Shown: positions 42,810 through 53,471, numbered from the stretch's first letter. The stretch: DNA of 64,000 nucleotides from CBDBJK01 sp965206395 (GCA_965206395.1 CBDBJK010000033.1:124001-188000); one strand, 5' to 3'. Numbers and translations: made by a program. Notes: a model not told the origin generated them from the letters alone.

Positions 42810-44801
42810 CAATTTTGATTTGTTCGTAAAAACCCCTCGCCAGCCTGGGGCAAGGTGGGGATAATGTAATAAAAGGTCGTGGGCGCTGCGCCTGGCCGAG
42901 GGAGGGGAGGATGTTCCGAATACGAGACCCGCAAGAGAGCCTCTGACAGTCCCAGTTCCTGGTGACGCCGAAGAAGGCTAAGCGCCTGGAGAGAAGTTGG
43001 GCCGAGGTTTTCCGAAACGAGGCGCTCCCCCTGATTGACGAGGAGCGCTTTGCTCCCATGTACTGCGTGGACAACGGCCGTCCCAACCGGGCGGTGCAGA
43101 CCGTCCTCGGGGTCCACCTCCTCAAAGAGATGTTCAACCTCACCGACGATGAAGCTCTGGAACAGCTAGAGTTCAACCTGCTCTGGCACCACGCCCTGCG
43201 GCTAGACATCGAGGAGACCCACCTGCCCCAGAAGACCCTCCACAACTTCCGAGTTCGCCTGATGCAGCACGACGGTGGCCGGCTGGCTTTCCAGGAGACC
43301 ACGGACCGGATCATCCAGGCGCTGGGCATACGCACCGGAAAGCAACGGCTGGACTCCACCCACATCATGAGCAACATCGCCACACTCACCCGGCTGGGCC
43401 TGTTCTGTGAGACGATGCGGTTGTTCCTGCGGGCCTTGCGCTGGGAGCACCCAGAGCTTCGCCCTGGGGTTCCGGAGGGCCTCCTAGGGCGCTATTTGAA
43501 GGAAGAAGACGAGGCGACCCACTACGAGGACGCCCGCACGGGGGAGGGTCGGCGACGCCTTTCGGTCTGTGCCCGGGACCTCTACCGGCTGGTGGACCGG
43601 TTTCATGGCACGACTGCTGCCCAGCTGGAGGAGTACCGGCTGCTGGAGCGGCTGCTGCGGGAGCAGTGCCATGTGGGCAAACACCAGGACGGGCGCCCCA
43701 GGGACGATGACGACGATGCTGGGGAATGCAAGGTGCCCGTGGCCTTGAAGGACCCGAAGCAGGTGTCCGCCGACTCGCTGCAATCGCCCCACGACCCGGA
43801 TGTGACCTACAGCGGCCACAAGGGGAAGGGGTACGAGGTGCAGGTGGCGGAGACCTGCCACGAGGAGAACGCCACCCAGCTCATCACCCACGTGGAGGTG
43901 ACCCCCTCGAGTGGGAGCGACACCGACGTGAGCGTGCCGGTCGTTGACGGGCTCGCGGAGCGGAAGGTCCGACCGGACGAGCTCTTCGCCGACACGGCGT
44001 ATGGGTCGGGCCGCAATGCCTTCGAAGCCTCGCGCCGGGGAACGGAACTGGTGAGCCCGGTGGCGGGGTCGGCGCCGGGGAACTCGCACGAAGGAGAGGG
44101 TGACGGACCACCGCCGCTCACCGCCGCGGACTTTCAGATCGACGTCACAGGGGAGCAGGCCACGGTGTGCCCCGCCGGCCACCCGTCCATCGAGGAGTAC
44201 GAGCTGAAGGATGCGCCGGAGCGGGTAGAGGTCCACTTTGCCGGGACAACATGCGAGCCCTGCCCCTTGCGATCCCGTTGCCCAGTGAAGCTGGACCGGC
44301 GTGCGGGGGCCTACGTCCTCAAGGCGGACCTGGTGAAGGTGAACATCGAGCGACGCCGGAGGGCCGAGGCCACCGAGGAGTGGCGCAAGCGGTATGACAT
44401 AAGGGCTGGTATCGAGGGAACGAACTCCGAGCTGAAGCGCGCCCACGGGCTCGGGCGCTTGCGGGTGCGAGGGGGCCGTCGGGTGCGGCTTGCCGTCTAC
44501 CTGAAGGCGTTGGCGTGCAACTTCAAGCGGATGGTCCATGCACGCCTGGTGGAGATGGAGAACACGGCTCAGCGGGCGGTCGGGACGGTACCTGCGGTCG
44601 CGGCCGCATGAGGGCGCCGCTCCACAACTTCCACCGGGTGCCCTGAGCCACGGAAGGGGTACCGCAACGGGATCACGCTTGTCCTGAGCGCAGCAGATAG
44701 GGCGGTGAGGCCAGCAACCGGCATCCCGTGGCCTCCTCCGCTCCAGACCACCTTCGTACGCCAGGGCTCATCTCAAACAGGCCTTGTTACGAGGGAATCA
44801 A
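42810..44801 (+). mobile_element. IS1182 family element, copy A
   Basis: The ends read TTGATTTGTTCGTAA (left) and TTGATTCCCTCGTAA (reverse complement of the right), an inverted repeat. CAA at 42810-42812 and 44799-44801 fits a three-base target duplication, because deleting the element and one copy restores the terminase frame. The element is the same size as inverted copy B at 55457-57448, and the transposase is identical. Confidence 0.88.
42962..44611 (+). CDS. IS1182 family transposase, copy A
   Basis: The 549-residue protein starts at GTG 42962 (TPKKAKRLERSWAEVFRNEAL). It has the N-terminal DUF772-like domain with DNGRPNRAVQTVLGVHLLKEM, the DDE parts RLDSTHIMSNIATL, FADTAYGSG and GIEGTNSELKRAHGLGRLRVRG, and a zinc-binding insertion CEPCPLRSRC. 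It is intact. On the opposite strand a 351-codon frame is only a shadow of this GC-rich gene. Confidence 0.93.
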   Translation: MTPKKAKRLERSWAEVFRNEALPLIDEERFAPMYCVDNGRPNRAVQTVLGVHLLKEMFNLTDDEALEQLEFNLLWHHALRLDIEETHLPQKTLHNFRVRLMQHDGGRLAFQETTDRIIQALGIRTGKQRLDSTHIMSNIATLTRLGLFCETMRLFLRALRWEHPELRPGVPEGLLGRYLKEEDEATHYEDARTGEGRRRLSVCARDLYRLVDRFHGTTAAQLEEYRLLERLLREQCHVGKHQDGRPRDDDDDAGECKVPVALKDPKQVSADSLQSPHDPDVTYSGHKGKGYEVQVAETCHEENATQLITHVEVTPSSGSDTDVSVPVVDGLAERKVRPDELFADTAYGSGRNAFEASRRGTELVSPVAGSAPGNSHEGEGDGPPPLTAADFQIDVTGEQATVCPAGHPSIEEYELKDAPERVEVHFAGTTCEPCPLRSRCPVKLDRRAGAYVLKADLVKVNIERRRRAEATEEWRKRYDIRAGIEGTNSELKRAHGLGRLRVRGGRRVRLAVYLKALACNFKRMVHARLVEMENTAQRAVGTVPAVAAA

Positions 44802-45072
44802 GCATGTCTCCAGGTCAACACCTTCCCCCTCCATAAGTCTCTTGGTGCGCGTCGCCCGGAGCCGCAACGCCCAAGATAGCTGTGAGCCACGTCGGGCGAA
44901 GTACTCCGCGTTGGTCTGACCCCTCACGAAGTCCATTTTGGATCCCTCTACAGCGGCACCGAAGTTGACGCCAATAACTGGATATTGGGACAGCGCCCGT
45001 TCCCTCCACAGTTGCCGTAGACTAGTGCGGACGCTGGCCCCTGACCCTCCTGCATCGTAATAGAGAGCTTTA

Positions 45073-45952
45073 GAGCGTCTAACAAAACCATTATTGGAAC
45101 AGAAAGCGAGAGCAGATGATGGCACAACCTATGGCCAAGAAAGTCTCATGTATGTCTGCCCTGCGCTCATATCGAACCCGTAAGCGTCGGAACTGATGAA
45201 GCCAACTCAGGCTTCTCTCAACCACCCATCTATGCACCCCCAACCCGCTGCCATGCGGCTCACCTCGCTTGGCCAGCAGCGGCCAGATATGTCGCTTCTT
45301 CAACTCCTTGCGAACAGGCTCAGAGTCATACCCTCTGTCTCCCTGCGCCTGAAGAGGACGCTTGCGAGGCCTGCCTCGCTTGCCCTTGACAGCAGGTATG
45401 GCATCCACCAACTCAAGGGCTTGGGTGACATCGTGAGCGTTCGCGCCAGTCAACCTGACCGCCAGTGGAATGCCCTGGGCATCGGTTATGATATGATGCT
45501 TGCTACCCGCCTTCGCCCTGTCCGTGGGGTTGGGGCCTGTTTTCTGCCCCCAAAAACTGCTCGCACTGAAGCACTGTCCAGCACTGCGCGAGTCCAGTCT
45601 ATGCGCTCAGCTGCTTGCAGGCGCTCAAGGCATACCAAGTGGATGCGCTCCCAGACTCCCGACTGGTGCCAATCTCTGAGGCGCCTCCAGCAGGTCATCC
45701 CACTGCCACAGTCCATCTCCTTGGGTAGGTCTTCCCAGCCAATGCCTGTCTTTAGCACGAACAGTATCCCACTTAGGACCTGTCTGTCAGGTATCCTGGG
45801 CCTTCCTCCTTTCGGCTTCGGTGGTTGTGGCGGCAGTAAAGGTTGCACCAGTTCCCAGAATTCATCGCTTACAAGGGGCTTAGACATTAGGTCATCCTCC
45901 TCCAGAGAATGTCCAGATTCTAACCCCTTTTATTAGGTTTTGTTAGACGCTC
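45073..45952 (-). mobile_element. IS5 family (IS427-like) element inside the terminase gene
   Basis: The 880-bp element has terminal repeats starting GAGCGTCTAACAAAACC on both ends and is flanked by TTA at 45070-45072 and 45953-45955, the TNA target expected for this subgroup. It differs in sequence from the other IS427-like pair in the window. Confidence 0.9.
45091..45887 (-). CDS. IS5 family transposase, two-frame type
   Basis: The first frame (from 45887, MSKPLVSDEFWELVQPLLPP) carries the N-terminal domain and the first DDE Asp in LDSASVRAVFGG. The second frame ends at 45091 with GDRGYDSEPVRKELKKRHI and VVERSLSWLHQFRRLRVRYERR. The frames meet around 45480-45540; a frameshift there would join PTPRTGRRR-like to the AKAGSKHHI-type sequence expected. 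Such elements normally express the transposase by frameshifting, so the copy may be functional. Confidence 0.82.
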
Positions 45953-47096
45953 TTAGTACCTACGCCCCGGCAATGCTTATCAAGTCTCTCCAACGTAGCA
46001 GCGTCAGAATCGTCCCATTGCTCCGCAGAGACGATAACCGGGCCAATGAGTGTGACTATAGACGTGCGGTCTGCCCCAGTCTCAGCAATATGGAAGCCCA
46101 CGAATGGACGCTCGGCAGCGACAATGCGCCCGATCTCTCGCTCGTATTTTCGGTAAGCATCCACGCAGAGTTGCACCATGCTCCGAGGCAGTACCGACTG
46201 GACACGGTCTTGCTGAGTCAGCGCGGTCATGGCTCCAGACATACCGTCCACCTGATCATCGTGAGTACCCAAAGGAAAACTTTTCATCTCGTTCGTTAGA
46301 TCAAGCACCCAGAGGGCTTCACTGCGCAGGCTCACTAAGCCATTCGATATGGCAGCGGCAAGAGGGCGCGCCCTTTCTGCTTTGCTGCCGCTGGACCGGA
46401 CACCTCGGAAGTCTCGCCCCTGGAGGACATGACGGGCATAGTGGTCAATCACTATCACCCCAGCACTGCCAGGTTCCTGATCAATGCGCACCGGAACATT
46501 GGGGCCGTCTATCTGTGCCTGAGCTTTGACACGGACCTCCACCTCGGCAGGGCCTTCACGGAAACGCTGCACATCTTGCACCTGGTACGCTCCGTCCTCA
46601 ACTCCCATGAGAATGCCAGCCGTCCAGTCAGGATCAACGCCTTCCTTCTGCTCCGTAGCGGCGAAGTCCCAATACCGGACCCGCTGGCCGAACTCGCCGG
46701 AGGTAAAGTATTTGAGCTTCGTCACGTCCAGCACCCCACCGGACAGCTGCACGTCCCAATCGCCTTCCTCCAACTGCTTGCGGGTCACCGGGTCCAGGTG
46801 GGCCAGTTGCTTCCGGTACTCCTCCACGTCTAGGCCCGGGTTGTCGGTCATCAGGCCAGGCAGGTACACGACACGATGCCCGTCCGCACCCCTGACGTAA
46901 GTGTCCTTGAGCCAGTCGTGGGAGACATCTCCGGGATTGCTAGCCAGTCTATACCTCGCAGGGATGGGGTCAACTTTGGATTTGCGAATCCGAGAGTGAA
47001 GATATCTCAGTTGATGGCTAGGTATCTGGCTCGCTTCGTCGATGCAATAAAGTGAACCTCAGCCCCCTGGTAGCGAAAGTGGTCGCGGACGCTGGC

Positions 47097-48340
47097 TAGT
47101 GGTTCAACGTTTTTGTATTGATGGGTAGAGTGACTTTAGCTTGATGCGCGCATCCTCGGTAGTGAAGCGCCAATCCACTCGTATCACATCCCGGTTGCGT
47201 TGATTCTGCCAAGCATTGACCTCGCCGCGCAGGATGTCTTGATTGGCAATCCGTCGGTCCAGGCACTGTCGAGCCAGCACACCGATCTCTATCTCCGCCA
47301 TATTCAACCAACTCCCGTGTTTGGGAGTGTAGTGTATCTCCAGTCGCTCAGCTATACGCCTCGCCTCAGCAGGCTCGAATGCCTCGTATAGCGAGGACAG
47401 CTTGTGAGTGTTGAGATTGTCCATTACCAGCACGATCCGGTCTCTGTCAGGGTAGTCCTCGTCGACCAGTTTCTTTATCACATGCGCCCAGTCCACCTTC
47501 GTGCGACGCTCTCTGACCTCGACTCGGCGCCATCCGTCCAACGGTGCAAACAGCATGAACAGGCTGCTCACTCCATTGCGCTCGTATTCGTAGTCGTATG
47601 CCGCCGATAAGCCGGGCGCTGCGGGACGCGGCACTCGCGTCTCCTTGACTTGCTGTTTGCTCGTCTCATCCATGCACACCAGAACCTCATTCCCATCGTA
47701 CGGCCGTTGGTAGACCTCCAGTACGTCTTCCATCACGTCTTCCATCGCGCACACAAACTCCGCGCTCTGACCGGGCGGGATGCACCAACTCTGCTTCAGC
47801 CACGGCTTCAGTTCGTTTTTTTTTAAGCGCCTGGCGAACCGTCTCGGTGCTAATGGTCCCGACTATCTCACACTCGACCAACTGGTCAGCCAACAGCTTC
47901 AGGGTCCAACTGGCACGCCCCTCCGGCGGTTCCCCGCAGGCCATCGCTATCAACCGTGCTTCACCTTCGCCGTCCAGTCTCTTTTGACGCCGACGCAGTT
48001 GCTTTTTGCGATTCAGCGCAGACTCGACCCCCTCCTCCACACAGCGCTTGCGTATTCGCTCGACCGTTGACTGTCCCACACCGAGCGCGCTGGTGATGTC
48101 CGCGTCCTTCATTCCCCCGTCCGAGCGTGACTCATCGCTCATCAGCAGAATGCGCGCATGGGTCTGTTTGTACGCCGCAGCCCGACCGCGTGAGACCAAG
48201 GCGTTGAGTTCCTGTTGTTCGTCGGTAGTCAGTCTGATACGGTACTTCTTGGTAGACATCATGGTTCCTCCTCGGTTCAACGTTACGATTGAACCCCCAA
48301 GAGGAACAATGACTATCATGGTATTCATTTCAATGATGTT
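47097..48340 (-). mobile_element. IS630 element, copy 2, with a truncated outer end
   Basis: The inner end lies at TA 47097-47098 in the terminase gene. The other end stops at GATGTT (48340) and lacks the terminal GGACCACTA; instead a 24-base copy of the terminase flank (GCGAAAGTGGTCGCGGACGC...) follows at 48341-48364, then copy 3. The unit 47073-48340 is thus tandemly repeated at 48341-49596. Confidence 0.9.
47104..48262 (-). CDS. IS630 transposase, copy 2
   Basis: The two-frame transposase translates identically to copy 1, including the nine-base homopolymer used for the frame change. The start at 48262 follows the same GAGGAGGAACC. The protein would be functional, but the element has lost one terminal repeat. 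Confidence 0.88.
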
Positions 48341-48364
48341 GCGAAAGTGGTCGCGGACGCTGGC

Positions 48365-49605
48365 TAGTGGTTCAACGTTTTTGTATTGATGGGTAGAGTG
48401 ACTTTAGCTTGATGCGCGCATCCTCGGTAGTGAAGCGCCAATCCACTCGTATCACATCCCGGTTGCGTTGATTCTGCCAAGCATTGACCTCGCCGCGCAG
48501 GATGTCTTGATTGGCAATCCGTCGGTCCAGGCACTGTCGAGCCAGCACACCGATCTCTATCTCCGCCATATTCAACCAACTCCCGTGTTTGGGAGTGTAG
48601 TGTATCTCCAGTCGCTCAGCTATACGCCTCGCCTCAGCAGGCTCGAATGCCTCGTATAGCGAGGACAGCTTGTGAGTGTTGAGATTGTCCATTACCAGCA
48701 CGATCCGGTCTCTGTCAGGGTAGTCCTCGTCGACCAGTTTCTTTATCACATGCGCCCAGTCCACCTTCGTGCGACGCTCTCTGACCTCGACTCGGCGCCA
48801 TCCGTCCAACGGTGCAAACAGCATGAACAGGCTGCTCACTCCATTGCGCTCGTATTCGTAGTCGTATGCCGCCGATAAGCCGGGCGCTGCGGGACGCGGC
48901 ACTCGCGTCTCCTTGACTTGCTGTTTGCTCGTCTCATCCATGCACACCAGAACCTCATTCCCATCGTACGGCCGTTGGTAGACCTCCAGTACGTCTTCCA
49001 TCGCGCACACAAACTCCGCGCTCTGACCGGGCGAGATGCACCAACTCTGCTTCAGCCACGGCTTCAGTTCGTTTTTTTTTAAGCGCCTGGCGAACCGTCT
49101 CGGTGCTAATGGTCCCGACTATCTCACACTCGACCGACTGGTCAGCCAACAGCTTCAGGGTCCAACTGGCACGCCCCTTCGGCGGTTCCCCGCAGGCCAT
49201 CGCTATCAACCGTGCTTCACCTTCGCCGTCCAGTCTCTTTTGACGCCGACGCAGTTGCTTTTTGCGATTCAGCGCAGACTCAACCCCCTCCTCCACACAG
49301 CGCTTGCGTATTCGCTCGACCGTTGACTGTCCCACACCGAGCGCGCTGGTGATGTCCGCGTCCTTCATTCCCCCGTCCGAGCGTGACTCATCGCTCATCA
49401 GCAGAATGCGCGCATGGGTCTGTTTGTACGCCGCAGCCCGACCGCGTGAGACCAAGGCGTTGAGTTCCTGTTGTTCGTCGGTAGTCAGTCTGATACGGTA
49501 CTTCTTGGTAGACATCATGGTTCCTCCTCGGTTCAACGTTACGATTGAACCCCCAAGAGGAACAATGACTATCATGGTATTCATTTCAATGATGTTGGAC
49601 CACTA
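48365..49605 (-). mobile_element. IS630 element, copy 3
   Basis: TA at 48365-48366 and 49604-49605 bound this copy, and both terminal repeats are present. It differs from copies 1 and 2 by several substitutions and by loss of one 12-base unit in a short tandem repeat near 49000 (GTCTTCCATCAC). Its outer TA is also the target TA of the IS5-type element starting at 49606. Confidence 0.9.
48372..49518 (-). CDS. IS630 transposase, copy 3 variant
   Basis: The same two-frame gene with the T9/A9 slippage site. Four residues are missing after VCAMED, where copies 1 and 2 have a duplicated VMED. Substitutions include KGRASW for EGRASW. All DDE motifs (CMDETSKQ, VMDNLNTH, HGSWLNMAEIE) are kept, so it may be the active version that has its own complete ends. 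Confidence 0.88.
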
Positions 49606-50436
49606 GGTTGTGTTGACATTTCATCTGAGCCATATGAGAGCACCGACGAAGTTCAAGAATCCCAGGAAACGCGATGACAGCTTGTCAAAGCGAGAGAAGA
49701 TATGCCGGTAGTGCTTGATCTTGTTGATGAAACACTCCACAAGGTGGCCGCTCTCGGTAAAGGTACTCATCATACTCTCGTGGCGTCTTTCGATTTGACC
49801 GAGGTGGAATCACAGGTAACGCGCCCCTGCCCAGGATGCATTGGAGAAAATCCATCGAATCGTATCCCTTATCAGCAATCACATGCTCGGTTTCGAAATC
49901 AGCAATCAATGCCTGTGCCTGGGTGATGTCGTGACGTTGACCTGCTGTGAGCTCAAAGCGCAACGGGTTGCCCAATCCATCCACGCTCACGTGGATCTTG
50001 GTACTGAACCCGCCTCGGCTCCGGCCAAGAGCTTGGGCCGATTGGCCACCGTTTTTTTGGAGGCTCCAGCAGCACAGGGATGAGCGCGAACCACAGTGCT
50101 ATCACAGTGCTATCACAGTGCTATCAATGATGACATGCTCCATATCGGGGTCTTGCACAAAATGCTGATGCATTCGTTCCCATACACCCTTTTCACACCA
50201 GCGTGCGAAGCGCTTATATACGCTGTTCCAGTGACCGTAGTGCTCAGGCAGCAGTCTCCAAGGAGCACCACTTCGTGCCATCCACAGGATGGCCTCGACG
50301 TAGCGCCTGCAATCGTCCTCCTCTCCAACGTAGAGGTCTGGGCATGAGCGCAGAAATTCAAGGATTTTCGACCATTGTTCATTGCGTAATTCAGTCGTTG
50401 ACATGTATCCATTATGCACCAAATGTCAACACAACC
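49606..50436 (-). mobile_element. IS5 family (IS427-like) element, copy 2, decayed
   Basis: The 831-bp copy is inverted relative to 27989-28807 and has the same GGTTGTGTTGACATTT ends with TA on both sides. It is 12 bases longer: one more 11-base unit of GATAGCACTGT (three in a row) and one extra G. It abuts IS630 copy 3. Confidence 0.9.
49685..50422 (-). pseudogene. IS5 family transposase, copy 2, multiply frameshifted
   Basis: The N-terminal part (from 50422, with MSTTELRNEQWSK) runs to VIIDSTV, where three copies of an 11-base word shift the frame. The C-terminal part (MSVDGLGNPLRFELTAGQRH) loses its frame again at ERPPCG because of a one-base insertion and stops early. The terminal ECFINKIKHYRH motif is therefore lost. 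It cannot make transposase. Confidence 0.85.
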
Positions 50437-50596
50437 TAAAAACCAGGCCTCTTAGTTGAATTCGTGGGGTGAGGTCTGGCGTGATGCCAACACATCGTGG
50501 CATATTGGAATCCACATACCTTTCTCAGTTCTGCCTCCCCCTTGCTAGCAGGGCATTGTTGCGCCGAAAATTGGCGAGCAGGCTTTGCAGAAACAA

Positions 50597-51020
50597 CTAA
50601 CTTCGTCGCCCTCTATTCCTGTGAATGAGCCTCCACAGCCACGGCTCGATCTGCGCCCAGACGGGAACGCCTGATTCAGGCATCACCGGCGTCGGAGTTT
50701 GAGTCAACTCGTTATGGCGAAACCCACGAGATGCTCTGTACAAGATAGAGTATGCCAGGGGGTGAGTGGCATTTGCCACGTTGTCGGCTGTGATATGACC
50801 TAGATGCCCCAATACTGCTGCCAAGAACACAGGGTGATACCATAGCCCCTGCTAGAATGGCTAATCCGATGAGCGAATACTCCCATGCATGAAATAGCAC
50901 CAGCATGTATCGCTTGTGCCCTCTCAGAATCCAGTCCAGATAGTCCAATACATGGTCTGAATCTATGAACACTCCGGTGGCTATGGCGGCGGGAACAGCC
51001 AGAGGAGTGTCTGTAGCCAA
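50597..51020 (-). pseudogene. Small membrane hydrolase-like protein (YdjM-like), frameshifted
   Basis: Two minus-strand frames join into one membrane protein. The first has FIDSDHVLDYLDWILRGHKR and LFHAWEYSLIGLAILAGAM. The second has FLAAVLGHLGHITADNVANATHPLAYSILYRASRGFR. D-x-D-H and HLGH-x2-AD recall membrane-bound metal-dependent hydrolases of the YdjM type. The break lies near 50830, and the frame upstream of 51020 has stops, so both ends are damaged. Confidence 0.55.
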
Positions 51021-51347
51021 TCCAGACGCCTACTCCGATTCCCGTGGAAATCGTTGTGTGTCCTATCGGTCCCAGCTATTCACCTCAATAACGCCTTCAT
51101 GATCTCCGGCGATTCTGTCGACCTGCCCAATTTTATGCAGCAGAATTATATTAACCCATACGCTTCATGGTCAATGAAGCCAACAGCAATCATGCCTTCA
51201 TTATTGATTGTTCGCCACAAGAAGAGGTTTGACCGCGTTGATGGATGCTGATAAACTCCCTCACGTTTAGTTACATAACCATAGTAATGATGCTTGGCAA
51301 AGGCTAGTTCAGCTCTATCTCGTAATTCGGTTTATTGGGGGAAGACC
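51021..51347. other. Gene-free stretch
   Basis: No credible gene, repeat or structure was found. In-frame stops interrupt any extension of the membrane pseudogene into it. Confidence 0.45.
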
Positions 51348-52344
51348 TTGTCGCTAATCGATGTCCACAACCATATTCTTTCCACGGCATACACAGACCT
51401 GCTGACAAAGCATGGCAGCCACATTTACCAACTGCAACAGGACTCTGAAGGCAGCACCGTAGTTATGAGGAAGGGCGCCCGTTTCATGACGTTCACCGCG
51501 CCGATGTTCGACCCGGAGTTGCGCTTTCCCGCTATGGACGAGGTAGGTGTGGACATGCAACTGCTGTCCTACACCTGCCCCAATAGCTACTGGGCGAAGG
51601 ACGACGTGGCCGAGGAGGTCCACTCGCGTGATGAACGATCATCTAGCGGAGGTCTGCGCCCGATGGCCTGACAAATTCCGGGGGCTGGCGAGCGTGCCGC
51701 TTCAGAACGTAGACCTGGCCCTGAAAGAGATGGAGCGGGCCGTAGACCAGCTCGGCATGGTTGGCCTGATTATTCTTGCTAACGTAAACGATGCACCGCT
51801 GGATGCACCGCAATTCGAAGACTTCTGGGCTGCTCTCAACGAGCGAAAATTGCCTGTGCTGTTGCATCCTACTACGCCGCCTGGAGTGGACGACATGGGG
51901 ATGGATCAGTATGGCATGATACCCGCGATTGGCTTTATGATCGACACAACTATTGCCGTCACCAGGATGGTTCTCGCCGGAGTCTTTGAGCGATACCCGG
52001 ACTGGCCTCTTATCGTGGGTCACGCCGGGGCCACCCTGCCATTCCTGGCCGCTCGCCTAGAGCAGTGCCATCGAAATATTCCTGATGCCAGGACTCGCAT
52101 CAGCAAACTTCCTTCCGAATACCTCAGTAACCTCTACTACGACACAGTAATCTACGACGAGGACGCCCTTATGCTGGCCTACAAGCTCGCTGGCCCAGGC
52201 AATCTCCTATACGGGAGCGACTACCCGCACAACATTGGAGATATGGCTGGCTGCGCCGCGCGGGTAAACAGTCTACCCATCAGCGAGCAAGAAAAGGAGA
52301 TGATTCGCTCAGGCAACGCGCAGCGCATCTTCAATCTAGGCTAG
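51348..52344 (+). pseudogene. Amidohydrolase 2 family protein (ACMSD-like), frameshifted
   Basis: The first frame starts TTG 51348 as SLIDVHNHILSTAY, with the metal-binding H-x-H, and runs to DVAEEVHSR. The second frame continues from about 51625 as RVMNDHLAEVCARWPDKFRGLASVPLQ and has the further metal ligands VLLHPTTPP and IVGHAGATLPF and the catalytic YGSDYPH near the end. One extra C near 51617 explains the shift. Members of this TIM-barrel family are decarboxylases or hydrolases of aromatic or lactone-type substrates. Apart from the indel it is complete, so a sequence error is possible. Confidence 0.82.
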
Positions 52345-52352
52345 AGTGGGTT

Positions 52353-53027
52353 TCAAACGTCGAACGATTTTCGGGACGGGCATCCCCATGAGAGCACACA
52401 CTTATCGCAGCGCGGACGTAGGGCCTTGCAGACTTGACGACCGTGGCGGATGAGGTATACGTGGAACGCGAACACGTCCTCGCTGGGTACCATAGGCTCA
52501 AGGATGTCGTGGGCTTTGTCTGCTGTAACCTTCGGGCCGATCAGTCCGAGGCGCTTGGACACACGATAGATATGCGTGTCCACTGGCATCGCGGGCATTC
52601 CCAGGGAAAAGCAAAGAATGATTGCCGCGGTCTTCGGGCCGACGCCGGAGAGCTTCTTCAGCCAGGCCTTGGCCTCATTCAGCGGCATCTCGGCAAGGAA
52701 CGAGAGGTCATAGGAGCCAATCTCGTCGGCGATCTGCTGTAGTATTCCCTTGATTCGAGGCGCTTTGACTTTTGCCAGACCACCCATGCGGATGGCATCC
52801 TCAATATCTTCTACTGGGGCATTGGCAATGGCTTCAATCGATTCAAAGGTGTCGATGAGGTTGTTGAATGCCCGCTCTGAGTTAATGTCAGACGTATGCT
52901 GAGACAGTATCGTGTAAACTAGCTCAGACGCAGGGTCGTACCTGGGATGCCATTCCACAGGGCCGTACTCTTGGCCTAATAAGTTCATCACGTCGTGAGT
53001 TAAGACTGAACGCTGTTTAACACTCAC
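52353..53027 (-). CDS. nth: Endonuclease III (DNA glycosylase/AP lyase)
   Basis: The protein of about 224 residues has the HhH-GPD fold. The hairpin LSGVGPKTAAII carries the catalytic Lys, and PVDTHIYRVSKRLG the catalytic Asp. A C-terminal iron-sulfur loop C-x6-C-x2-C-x5-C (CKALRPRCDKCVLSWGC) follows. It removes oxidised pyrimidines from DNA and nicks the abasic site. I favour GTG 53027 because family members have 210-225 residues; the frame is open to 53087. It converges with the amidohydrolase pseudogene. Confidence 0.93.
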   Translation of the reverse strand: MSVKQRSVLTHDVMNLLGQEYGPVEWHPRYDPASELVYTILSQHTSDINSERAFNNLIDTFESIEAIANAPVEDIEDAIRMGGLAKVKAPRIKGILQQIADEIGSYDLSFLAEMPLNEAKAWLKKLSGVGPKTAAIILCFSLGMPAMPVDTHIYRVSKRLGLIGPKVTADKAHDILEPMVPSEDVFAFHVYLIRHGRQVCKALRPRCDKCVLSWGCPSRKSFDV

Positions 53028-53087
53028 CTGTTTTCGTCCTCGCTGACAACATTCTGATATCCCTTGACGCCTTGATTTGGCGAACAA

Positions 53088-53471
53088 TGGAGTTTCTGTC
53101 TTATCTCTGTAAGGTTATCATAGGTAATGATAGCTTTGTCGTTCTTCGGTCGCAATGACTTCGAGTACTTGAATGACGCCGCCCGAAACGGAAGGTGGGG
53201 CCACAGTAGAATGTTACAATCTTCTTCCGAGAATGTCTTTATTGCGACTTGACAAACGCACGCAAGCTCCATTAATGTCAAATCTAAGGTCAACGTGTTC
53301 AATAATCAGGCCTCTGTTCGACGCTCTCTAGCTAACCGAGGGAAGAAACTATGCGAAGGTCGTGGAGTAGCGCGTGAATAGACTTCCCCAGAATGCCGAA
53401 ACGAAGCACAGCGTCATCAGTTACGAAAGTGTACTTTAGCAAAAAGCTGGGTTATAGCGGGGAGGCTGCCC
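53088..53471. other. Intergenic region between nth and the HEAT-repeat gene
   Basis: No supported gene. A 92-codon minus-strand frame overlaps part of it but lacks a ribosome-binding site and any recognisable motif. The region must hold divergent promoters; none stands out. Confidence 0.45.

Larger units (their letters stand above)
42621..47095 (-). pseudogene. Phage terminase large subunit broken by IS1182, IS5 and IS630 insertions and a frameshift
   Basis: Pieces on the minus strand line up as one protein. They are 47050-45953 (IDEASQIPSHQLRYLHSRI, YWDFAATE...DPDWTAGILMG, HDDQVDGMSGAM, then GFHIAETGADRTSIV), 45072-44802 (ALYYDAGGSGASVR...NFGAAVEGSKMDFVRG) and 42809-42621 (LVINPAIEGLEGF ... 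SPDLFDAACLA). Removing the IS5 element with one TTA, and the IS1182 with one TTG, restores the frame (VGTK-ALYYD and ETC-L-VINPA). The ATPase N-terminus is cut away by IS630 at 47097, and a one-base loss near 47055 shifts the frame before IDEAS. Two RNase H-like nuclease segments occur in tandem. Terminases cut and pump phage DNA; this one is dead. Confidence 0.8.

Noticed and set aside
43484..44539. 351-codon minus-strand frame opposite the IS1182 transposase (and its mirror at 55719-56774)
   Set aside because: It is a shadow frame in GC-rich DNA; the transposase on the other strand has all DDE motifs.
36000..47000. Local cas genes for the CRISPR array
   Set aside because: No Cas3, Cascade, Cas1 or Cas2 motif was recognised in any translated frame of the window.
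53024..53302. 92-codon minus-strand frame upstream of nth
   Set aside because: It overlaps the nth start, lacks a ribosome-binding site and contains no recognisable domain.
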